NCBI GenBank assembly: GCA_047495785.1
Contig: JBLDXI010000013.1
Span: 3,224,001-3,288,000 of the forward strand
Length of the DNA stretch: 64,000 nt
Origin: Lepidodermella squamata
Taxonomy: Eukaryota > Gastrotricha
Reading direction: 5' to 3'
The translations under genes were made by a program, and so were the position numbers. Numbering within the stretch: position 1 is the first letter of the stretch; the number at the start of each line of letters is the position of its first letter. The notes beneath the pieces are model-generated. The model had not been told where the DNA came from. It ran no database searches and worked only from the letters and a program-made list of their open reading frames with translations. Positions 23,104 through 32,991 of the stretch are shown piece after piece.

Positions 23104-24851
23104 GAGAAATCGATTGAATAAATAAGCACCTGGTAAAATGGGAAAATTGGTCGTTATTTGAATTTTGATTTGGATGCCACCTGAAAGAAAAATGACAGTA
23201 ATTAACAATAAAAATAATAATAAAGTTTGTAGCTTCATTTTATTTGACAAATCAAAAAATTGTGAATATATTTTTTATTGCTGGTTTGTGGATTGTGCGG
23301 TGCGGGATCAGCTTTCATCATTCAGCCAGCTGTATCCTGTACTAACTGCCTTATAGTTATTATAAAGCCCACGTAAAAACTCTCCGCTCTTCTTCATTGT
23401 TAAGTTTACAAGCTGGTAGTTACGAACTCATTCAGGTTTTGATCGAAAGAGAAGTCAGTCGTGGAAACATTTTAATGGGTGATCCTAACGGGTCAATTTT
23501 TTTACCACATGTTGCTCGTTTAGATATGACTAACGCCAGGTAGAATTTGGCTCTCATCGGGTCGCTCATTGTTGCGCAAAAAATATTGCATATTTACACC
23601 TTTCCTTCGATCACAAGCCTGAACGAGTGGTATTCTCGAACCACTTTTATTGATGTGAATAGCAAACTGGGTATAAACCTGATTTTATGTAGACCAAACG
23701 AAATTGGCATTTGGTTTTATAGCTGTGTCCCCGATTATGGCGATTGTTACTATTTTAAACACAGAAGTTGGGGCAAATGGCTAAAATAGCTCTTAATAAT
23801 CCGCCGATGGAACGCTTTATTTCTTTAAAAGAACATTTCAAATTTCAAAACGAACCGTTTCAAACCCCCTGTTGAAACCACCTGCTCAGCCAAAATGTAC
23901 CCATGAGCTGTACGAGCTGCATGCAAGGGCAAATTTGACGCTCATCGCATGAAGTCATGATGCTTCTTTCCTGTTATATCACCACGCGAAGGAAACAATT
24001 TCATTTGATCCCAACTTTGCGATTGGTTGCATATAATTCAATTTACACGAGCCAGTTTTCATCCGCCAAACACACCTGCCGGGGCCTCATTTTTGGAGAT
24101 ACCTGGTTGAATATTCAAATTAACGTCTGATGATGATCATCCCCGGGGATTGTTTAAAGATCGGTTTTCCTTGCGTCCTTTCGGTGCAAATTCGTTGCGC
24201 TACAATCGAAAAGATTGGCTGTTATGGTGCCTTTTATTTTAGTGTCATTTGTTTCGGAGTAGTCCCCTTTGAGCTATCGATTTTCGGCCAACTAAAGTTC
24301 ATTTATTATTTAATTCCTGATTTACGGTATATTGAACATAGCCTGAATTTCATTTCGGTGTTTAAATCTTGGAGGAATAGAGATAATGGAGTGAGCACTG
24401 CTCTTTATCAGCGCGCACCATCGTTGGACATAGGCTGAGTGGCGCATCAGGCGCCCGCGTTGTTTTGGCTCACGTGACTTTGAACGCGCGCACATTTTTT
24501 AAAATTGATGCTCGATTTCCGAGCAAATTTACATCGCATCGATGCCGTTTTTTCAAACTGTAGAGCTATTGCTGCGTTATGCAGCTGAAATTCATGCAAA
24601 TTGTAACATGAATTCAAATTGAGCACATTTCAGCTAGCATACATGTATTTTAGCACTTTTTAACTGGTTGAATCAGTTCCAGTTCTTTTCAGCATTATTC
24701 CTGCCAGTCCGGGACTGGGTTATGACGTGCGAATCTTTTGAACAATGGTCATAAAACAATATTAATACCCCTGATCACCTTTCAATTTATTACAAACAAT
24801 ACATCCCTAATCGGCCTTCGGCTGAATGTAGCGATTATCGATAGGCAGTGC

Positions 24852-25714
24852 TACACCTTTTTTCCTTTGCAATTTCATTATTTTTATTAAAGAAACATGC
24901 GTTTATTTTTTCATGATTATCAGCGTATTCATTTTATTCATTTTCTTACTTTTTTCTACCTAAAGATTTACTCGATCTTCGAAGGTTCGCTGTATGCGAA
25001 TACGAAACCCGAATGGGATGAATTATATATCAAATTGAAGCTAGAGATCTGATCTATCTAGCTGTGATATTAAAATACTGGATGCCATTTTGTTCTTGAA
25101 GGTATTCAACGTTTTAGCTGACTGGTTTTTCGGAAAGTTTCTTCTGATTTTACCTACAATTATGTTTATTTTTCAACAAATAACTACTAAGGAACTATTC
25201 TATTACTTAGTCTTCGCTAATTTCATCATTTCATGATGAAACCAAAGCAATATTTGTGAAAACTACCTCAGCACCCGCGTAAGCTATTGCCCAAAATGCT
25301 ACTAAAGCCAAATTTTTTGAGGTTCTATCGCTTCTACTCGAGATATCACCTTCGCCTGATTGTTCTAATCATTTTTGGGGAGGAGGGAGGGGCCTTATAC
25401 CTATAAAATATAAAAACTATCCAAGGAAAACATCTTTGCAGTTCATTCTACTTACTGCTTAGTTTCTGCGAAACAAATAATGATTTTGCCGATCTGATCG
25501 CATATTTGAAAAGATTATATATCTAGCTTCAATTTGATATATAATTCATCCCATTCGGGTTTCGTATTCGCATACAGCGAACCTTCGAAGATCGAGTAAA
25601 TCTTTAGGTAGAAAAAGTAAGAAAATGAATAAAATGAATACGCTGATGATCATGAAAAAATAAACGCGTGTTTCTTTAATAAAAATAATGAAATTGCAAA
25701 GGAAAAAAGGTGTA
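24852..25714. mobile_element. Non-autonomous DNA element with ~190-bp terminal inverted repeats
   Basis: The left arm 24852-25044 (starting TACACCTTTTTTCCTTTGCA) and the right arm 25523-25714 (ending GGAAAAAAGGTGTA) are near-perfect inverted copies about 190 nt long. The inner end of each arm is a CTAG with TTGATATATAATTC next to it. The 480 nt between the arms have no transposase-like ORF. If TA is the target duplication, the element proper is CACC...GGTG. Arms this long with a short core suggest a fold-back type or long-TIR MITE. Confidence 0.8.
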
Positions 25715-25800
25715 TCTAAAAGCAACAAGCAAGCCAACCTGGCTTAAACGCCTACTTTTTTCGAGACGAGCAAATTTTCCGAAAATCTTCACCACATTTA

Positions 25801-26597
25801 CTGTAGCGCGGTCCTTTTTCGGACGGGGTAATTTCGGACACTTTTGACTTTGAGCGCACGTTTCTCCTCAACCCTGGTGGATAAAAATACCGTTCGAAAT
25901 GTAGAAAATAGTCCAGAGTCCCGCCTTTCAAATGACATCTGAAATATGAGAAACGGATTTTTATACGAATAATGGTTGCACTTCTTCGCAGGTGTGCGCC
26001 GAGGTAAAAAATTGCAAACTTTTTATTCCGCAGTATTTTTCGCCGGAAAGAAGCGCAAAAGAAAGAGCGCATCGACTTTAGTTAGATGGCCATGTTTAGA
26101 ACAAATTTAAATTGCTCATTTGTCCTGAAATTCAGCCAGAAAAAACGAAATCCCCCGGCTTATTTCGGACAGCCACAAACTACTGAAAATTCAATTGACC
26201 TTGACGTTTTTTAAACTTTAATATTTTAGTGAGAATAGCACTGAGCTGCGTTGAGAGCTCAATTCACTATCGGGGGTTCAAATCCCTCAACATGCATTTA
26301 ATTTTTTCTTTTAAAATCTGCTCACAAATATAAAATCTCGCTTTAATGTGAACTTAGACCCTAATCTAAATATTCACACTGAGCTGTCCGAAATTACCCC
26401 AGTTGTGTCCGAAATTAGCCGAGTCAGTTACCTGTGAATACCTGTGTCAGTTTAGGTACATTTTTATCGCGATTAACACTGGGATATGCAGTTTTTCAAG
26501 GCGCATCTTTTGGCGTAAATCGCGTAAAAAAATTCGCTCACCTTAAAAAACAAAGCCCGAAAAACAGGTTTTTGTCCGAAATAAGACCACGCTACAG
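25801..26597. mobile_element. MITE-like element with TA flanks and a tRNA-like B box
   Basis: The termini CTGTAGCGCGGTC (25801) and GACCACGCTACAG (ending 26597) form imperfect inverted repeats of about 28 nt, each flanked by TA as in Tc1/mariner-type insertions. Subterminal copies of a TCGGACA / TGTCCGAAATTACCCC word also face each other (about 25818-25840 and 26378-26398). At 26271-26287 the sequence GGGGGTTCAAATCCCTC forms a tRNA T-arm-like hairpin with a near-consensus pol III B box. There is no transposase ORF. Confidence 0.72.
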
Positions 26598-26662
26598 TAC
26601 ACGGATCTTAAGTTTATTACGGTATTAATATTGCTCGATTATTTCAGGTTTATTTCCTAAAA

Positions 26663-28290
26663 ATGATGTTTCTTATTATCCTCGCATTGCTACTATGCCA
26701 TAATACATTTGCCGAAGAATGTGATTCGGACGTCACAGTTTCAGAGGGTGAAGTCATAAAACAGGTATTGGAGAACTACTCGCCTCATGGGCGTCCGAGG
26801 CGAAAAGCCTTCGAAGCCGTCGAGGTTGGAGTGCAACTCAATCTGTTAGGCATCAAGGAATTCATCGAGCGGCAAAATTATCTAGTTCTTGAATTATTTT
26901 TCCAATTGGTTCGAAAATTTGTCGATATTTTCTTGCTTAATATCCACTATTGACCATTGTTTCAAGGACTGGTACGATGAATTCATTGTCTGGAATGACT
27001 CTTACCCGCATCGCTGTGTAGACGGAATTTTAGTTTCTAATGAACTCGTATGGAGGCCAGATTTCTATATAGCCACAGGGTGAGTCACCATTAACTTGGC
27101 AAATTGTTTGCAAAATGTTATTGTCCGGTATCCTAATAGAGACTATACATCTTTGGAAAAAGATAAAAGGATAGGTTTTAGCAAGAATGGAGATGCTGCG
27201 TACAGCCCTCAAGGAGATTTATCAATCAAGTGCCCCCTCGATCTGGTTTATTTCCCATTCGACTCCCAAATCTGCACGATTTCTTTCATGAGCTGGAGCT
27301 TGCCGAAATCAAAACTAGCGATTCGCCCTAACCAACAACCGCTCGTGAAACAGTCTCAACTTTGGTCGGAGAATGGCGAGTGGGAGCTTATGGGCAACAA
27401 GACAGATTTTATTTCTACTGATTATGGCCCTAGTGGAATTTTCCAATCTCTGGAATTTAAACTGCTTCTGAAGCGTCGACCGTTGTTCTACGTTGTAAAC
27501 ATCCTTATTCCAAGTATTCTTATTGCCGTTGTTGAAGTCGTTGTATTCCTCTTACCGGTAATTTTTATGCTCTAATAAGATTCCGCTTATTTGAAATCCA
27601 TTTCCAGATCACGGAGGTACCCAAAGTTGAAATTTCTTTCACTTGTCTTTTGGCTTACGCTGTATTCCTCAACATGATTTCATCTGAACTACCAAAGTAA
27701 GCCTCACCAACCCAACATGAATGACGGGGGAACGGAATTTCCACACGTTGGTTCAAGTTTGTTTTGGGGAGGGGGTGATCACGTTCCCCCGTCACTCTAG
27801 CTACTAGCCAATTAATGTGAAAATTTCAGATCCAATGCGGGAATTCCTTTACTGTCGCTCTATACAATTCTTATGGTGAGATATTTCATGTGATATTTGA
27901 ATGATAATTCCGTCAATTTTTCTTTAACAGATGACTTATATCGGTGTGATCGCGTTGATCAGTCAAGCCGTTGTGGTAGCCACAGCTCATGGCGCAACAA
28001 AACGACGGAAACCACCGCCCAAAGTTCTTCTATTCCTCGCTGGACCCATCGGAAAAATTCTGTGCCTTCCAGGTGAAATTACACTTCATTCACAGCCGCC
28101 TAACTCCGACACCAATGACGGCAGAATTTCTGATGATACTGCAAAATACTTGAAGAAGAGAGTTATACGGAAGCAGTGGAACTTTATCGCTCAAGCACTG
28201 GAACGTTCAAGTGCCTTGTTCTATGTTGCAGCAATCACGATAACGCCAACGGTTATGTTTTTGAGTTTGCCACAGCCTAAATCCCTTTAA
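26663..28290 (+). CDS. Cys-loop ligand-gated channel (LGIC-7)
   Basis: Six exons: 26663-26908, 26967-27079, 27140-27557, 27608-27696, 27830-27875 and 27931-28290; 423 aa. Signal peptide MMFLIILALLLCHNTFA. Cys-loop CPLDLVYFPFDSQIC; pore VPKVEISFTCLLAYAVF with Glu at 2'. The M3-M4 loop keeps RRKPPPK but has its own ITLHSQPPNSDTNDG segment and a Tyr-Leu-Lys change (AKYLKKRVIRKQW) where the others have AKDL and REQW. The intron after M2 is 133 nt, lacking most of the DNA seen in LGIC-5/6. AATAAA lies at about 28325. CP4 follows, mirroring LGIC-4/CP3. The first acceptor is AAG. Confidence 0.94.
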
Positions 28291-29103
28291 TGGATCTTTC
28301 TTGCATCTGAGCATGAAATAGATTGAATAAAAAAGTGACTAGTAAAATGAGAAAATTGGTCCATAGTGACGCCAAGTGACGCGTCTCAAGAATAATATGG
28401 AAATCAAAACTTGTCGTTCTCAATCAAAACCGGCTCATTTTTCGCTCACTGACCTCTTTTACGAAATCATCCTCGAATACCAGCCTCTAAGACTTGCCTA
28501 TTTCTACAGGCCCTATGTTTGAATATATCTTGAGACACAGTTTTGACGTCACCATGTCGTTATTAGAAGTTTGATTAGAAGTTTCAACAGGTATTAATCA
28601 AAATAAAAATGAAGCTTGTAATGTGTAATGTGTTATGTGTAATGTGTTATGGTCATATCATGGTTACAAATCAATAGGATACAATTTCAAACATAGTTTT
28701 TTATTGCGTGGTTCGTGGATTGTGCGGTGCGGGATCAACATTTACCATTCAGCCAGCTCTATCCGGGGCTTTCCAGGATCATATAAGAAGATATAGGACT
28801 ACGTTCTACAGAAAATAACCGCGTTTTGCCTTACCCAAATTGGCATTTACCAGGCGACGCCCAGTTATTAATAATTAATTGGTGGCAATAACACTCGCGA
28901 CTTCCTATCATCACCTTATCTTAATGGATTATGGCGCGTCACGACCCGAAACCCCTTATCGCACCTTCATTTCCAATGTCCAGCCAAAGAGTGCTTAAGG
29001 GTTCAGCTCCCACACCCACAGTTGAAAACTGAACGACTTCACATAAAAAACTAAACGCAGTATATTATAGCTGATAGTTTATGGTTTCCCTCAGTTGACC
29101 GAA
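28291..29103. other. Spacer LGIC-7 to CP4 with conserved CP promoter
   Basis: Contents: a short GTAATGTGTTATGT tandem at 28617-28650, a copy of the LGIC 3' flanking block at 28690-28765, and from 28890 a promoter block shared with CP3. GATA-type CTTATC sites lie at 28915-28920 and 28955-28960. A pyrimidine tract ending CCCTCAG precedes the CP4 ATG. No gene was found. Confidence 0.55.
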
Positions 29104-30475
29104 ATGCATTTCAAGCTAGCTTTTATTGCCCTCTTTGGGCTTGTTGCTGTTTCGACTGCAAGCAAGCGCTATGATGGAGACAAAGTTTTCCAGATGATCC
29201 CACAGACCGTAGATCAGGTCAATTACCTGCGCCAGTTCGAGGATAGCGACACCGGTGATTTCGACTCGTGGAAGGAAGCGGCCCATGTTGGGGATACCGT
29301 CGACATCCGAGTCAGTGCCAAGATGGTGCCATTCTTCGCCGCTATGTTGAATGCAACTGCCATTCCTTTCCGAGTAACAGTCGACGATGTTCAGCAGTTG
29401 ATTGATCACGTCGATGCTAAAAATGCTGCGACGAGCATGTCTACTCGTGGATTCCTCGACCACCGCATTGTCGGCACGTTCGCTTCCCTCGACGACATCA
29501 ACGCTTGGATGACAACCATGTGCAGCCAATACCCCGAGAAAACAACCTGTGGCAACATCGGCGGTCAATCTTACGAGAAGCGCGACATCAACTACATCAC
29601 GATTGGAACTAAGCCAACAGGTGGCGCCAAGAAGCCGTCCATCTTCCTTGAAGGTACCATTCACGCTCGCGAATGGCTGGGCACTTCCACTCTGATCTGG
29701 ATCGCCCACAAGATGTTGACCCAATACGAAACTGACCCCGAGGTCAAGCGCATTGTTGACAAGTTCGATTTCATCATCGTTCCCGTTGTCAATGTTGACG
29801 GCTACGAATACTCGCGAAACAAAGAGCGTCTTTGGCGAAAGACTCGTTCTGTTGTTAAGACTGGTATACAGACCTGCTACGGTTGCGATCCAAACAGAAA
29901 CTGGGACCACAACTGGTCAGGTAAGACTCCACCTATAAACGATTCCTCTTGCAAATTTTGCAATGTTTACTCCAGTTGTTGGCTCAAGCAAATCCCCTTG
30001 CTCTGACACTTACCACGGTCAATATGCTTTCTCGGAGCCGGAAACTCAGGCTTTGTCTGCTTTCATCAGAAGCAAGAAGGATAACATGCTCGCATACATT
30101 GCAATCCATGCTTACTCTCAATATTGGATGATTCCCTTCGGCTCTGGAGCCAACCCTCGCACTGAAGATTACGATGAGCTAATGCGTGTTGGCAATATTG
30201 GCGTTAATGCGCTGAAAGCCACGTGGCAAAAAACTGGACTGAAAAGCCCACCCACCTGGAAAGTCGGTACTATTATGGAAGTTATTTACCCTGCAGCTGG
30301 TGGCTCCCCTGACTGGGTTAAGGACACCCTGAAGATCAAGTACGTCTACGTATTGGAGCTTCGCCCGGCATCCGGTACCTTGAACGGCTTCATCGTCGAG
30401 TCTTCTGAAATCCCAAATAGTGGCACTGAAGTATGGGCCGGTCTTGTGGCAGCTGCTGATGCTATGCAGATCTAA
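29104..30475 (+). CDS. Pro-carboxypeptidase, M14A family (CP4)
   Basis: Two exons, 29104-29920 and 29976-30475, with the same lengths as CP3; 438 aa. Signal peptide MHFKLAFIALFGLVAVSTA, propeptide KRYDGDKVFQMIP, zinc site HAREWLG, WRKTRS, PNRNWD, AIHAYS, IYPAAGGS and catalytic Glu in LELRP. Position 255 is Pro where CP3 has Val, an unusual residue in the specificity pocket. Most of the sequence is close to CP3, so this is a recent copy; differences cluster in the region after the propeptide (STRGFLDH against STWSTSDQ) and near the pocket. A 264-aa ORF on the opposite strand is a shadow. AATAAA lies near 30581, only about 30 nt from the poly(A) signal of the convergent minus-strand gene. Confidence 0.95.
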
Positions 30476-30671
30476 TTCAGAGTTGTTGAATCATTTAGCT
30501 AGATAATCGCCAAGTACAGTTTAGTAATAAGATATTTTACATTAATAATATTATGGGTTCAGTGAAATTAGGTCTCAAGAAATAAACGCAAAACCAATGC
30601 AGCTCATTTCTGGATTTTATTTATTGCCGTGTCATCGCCGGGATGCACAACAATGATGATAGGCACTCTTT

Positions 30672-31823
30672 CTAGTTACAGGCCGGGAATTCCAGTCGCC
30701 GATGGCCGAAAATAGGCGAAAATCTAGCGTCAATACATGACTCAGTGCTCGTAGCTGAGTAAGTCGGGCCAACCTTCCTATCATGCTTATGCGGTAATAG
30801 CAGAATATTTTCGAACCCAGCATCAGGCCGTGTGTCAGAAACGGTCGAAAAATTGTAAAAACTCGCCGATTTGCGCGCTGTTTCTCCATACATTTCAGGA
30901 CCCTGGTGCATCGCAAGCCTGCTCTGGCTACCCACACCCGGTAAAACAGCCGTGTCGTAGTAGGTCCTGACAGAAAGAAACTTCTTCACTTTAGGCTTAC
31001 TTTTCGGTACAATCGTTGATATTGAATGTGAAGACGCAGAAGTCACCGAAATTTCGTCATCTCGAGGGACTGGATGCGAGGGACAAGGCCGCTTCGTCGA
31101 CATGTTTATGGCTGTTGACAAGTTTTGTTGAGAATTTATGGCTCCAATTTTGTTCCATGGTGCTTGATAATAAGGCGGCGCTTTTACAGGACCACTACTA
31201 CTTCTTCTAACCCTATTGGCGACACAGTCCAAAATCGCGCCATTCGTGTCGATCGTTCCTTTGCAAAGTCTAGAAATAACGGAAAAATAACGAAAATTAC
31301 GCTCTCAGCTTTACAAACTTGGCAATGCAGAGATTTTCAGCTTGACGCCGGCGAAGAGTCATTTGCGGGTAGAGAACTTGATGGTACTGAAAGATATCTT
31401 GCTCAAAGTAGTCATCGCCAGTCACCAAATCAATGATTTTCCATAACAGACCGACAACAATTGATAGGCAGAACAGAAATAACATAGAATTGACGAGCAA
31501 CGGCGTCGTCCAGCCATGATCGTGGCCATCGGTGTCCACCAAAGGCTGGGAACAATTTCGTGTGATATGGTGGAATCAAGTTAAGATTTTACCTTTCCAA
31601 GAAGGCCAAGGCCCGATATTTGCGACTGGGGCATCAGCATGGTGTTGCCGTGCTCGTCGACAAGCGTTACGTAATCTGCTCCCGACAGGTCGACGCCTTC
31701 AAAATGACCATGGCCGTCATCAATTTTAACCGCCATTTCCAACAAGTGTTTGAGCGAGACAACAGATTCGGGCGTCGTCATGTGGTGCCCGTGAACATCG
31801 TGCATCGATTGGGTCGTCGCCAT
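30672..31823 (-). CDS. Unrecognised single-pass membrane protein
   Basis: Minus-strand gene in three exons: 31823-31593, 31545-31319 and 31269-30672; 351 aa. The joins keep frame with introns of 47 and 49 nt, the second with donor GTTTGT. The family is not recognised. The N-terminus is His-rich without a signal peptide (MATTQSMHDVHGHH). One hydrophobic segment (LLVNSMLFLFCLSIVVGLLW) lies at about residues 91-112, followed by an acidic patch and then a long Ser/Pro/Lys-rich tail with PKSKPKVKKF. This suggests a type III or tail-out single-pass membrane protein, but topology is open. AATAAA on the minus strand lies just below the stop, and the gene converges on CP4. Confidence 0.68.
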
Positions 31824-32991
31824 TTCGCCAGAGAAAATAAATCACAAATGACAAAACAGAAATTAGATCCATGTTTTTCAAGTATATACTTATGTCAAAG
31901 GATTATTTTATAAGTAGGAGTGCAACTTGCCTTTTGGTTGAATATTGACCTTATACGGCATTGAATTACTGCTAAGCTTCGGCTTATATACCCAACGGCG
32001 CAATAATTAGCACATCTAATTGGCCAAACAATTTGGATGGAGTTGCACTTTTTCCTCAATTTTGAGCACTTGATACGCCTTAAATTTCCAATATACTAAG
32101 GATTATGGCGCGCCGTAATGATGCATCGATTTCGCATATTATGAGACGCTCGTTTGCGTCGTGCGATATTTATATCTGTCTCGTATAAAACGAACAGCCA
32201 TTGTCGAACGAGACTGCTCTAAATTATTAATCTTTACCGGTTTGGTTAATGATAAGTACACGCCGGCTATTTAACAGCTTCTTTTCAAGAAATGCACCAA
32301 GAAAATTTCCTCGAGGCTCAAACCTATTTGCCACGGAGGTCATTGATCATTGATCATTTTAATAGAGATGCGGGATATCCCTGTTTGAATTATTCAATTT
32401 GAAATATTACATCTTTAAATCATACTTAATTGGTTATGAAAGACGCAACTCAAGAAAAGGTACCTCGTTAAATTTGATTTCTTTCGGAAAAGCCCACCGC
32501 AGCAGATGCTGTTTCATTACTCCTGCTTTTATTAGAAAGTTTTGAAGAATTTAGCGTGATTATGATTTTGCAGAAAAAGTCACTCGAGATTTGAATTCGA
32601 CCGATTGAATGATGAAAAGGATTCCGCAAATTAGTTACACTAGAGTCTTGTGTCGGATCTGCCAGCAACTGCAGCAATAGATGAGAGGGCACACTCTCGA
32701 CACTCGTACGCTATTATTGATTGGGTATTCGGATACTATTCACGGAATTCATGGGGGTGAACTTTAATGGGTGAGTTCGCTGGTCATATCCCACAGAAAA
32801 TTCTTTGGACACATCTCGATCGTTAGAAAAAAATAGAATTGACGTCATAGAGATTCCTTTAACACGTGTCTTTTTGACGCAGTTCCTGTTGAAACGTGAC
32901 TTAAGGCTGGTTCACTATTCCGAGGGTTTTGCGCTAAGGTCTTAACCGCGCTCAAAAGTCTGCTGCAAAACTATAAAAATATCAAAAAGAA
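31824..32991. other. Divergent intergenic region, 1.2 kb
   Basis: The region separates the minus-strand membrane-protein gene from the plus-strand class C GPCR and must hold both promoters. CTATAAAAATATC at about 32969 lies 20 nt before the GPCR ATG, which is close for a TATA box. A small TTGATCATTGATCATT repeat lies near 32342. No gene or mobile element was recognised. Confidence 0.4.

Larger units (their letters stand above)
23104..26662. other. 3.5-kb spacer before LGIC-7, mostly transposon debris
   Basis: No gene was found. The beginning (to about 23335) repeats the LGIC-5 3' flank, and 23990-24360 repeats parts of the LGIC-6 upstream region, including the unoccupied copy of the palindrome insertion site. 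Two MITE-like elements follow (24852-25714 and 25801-26597). Only about 65 nt separate the second element from the LGIC-7 ATG, so the ancestral promoter has been displaced or replaced. Confidence 0.6.

Noticed and set aside
3318-28290. Channel genes as pseudogenes because of in-frame stops between blocks
   Set aside because: All stops fall in short GT-AG introns whose removal restores frame in all seven copies with identical exon lengths.
29116-29910. 264-aa open frame on the minus strand
   Set aside because: It lies wholly antisense to CP4 exon 1, and a shorter version occurs antisense to CP3. It is a by-product of the codon pattern and has no family features.
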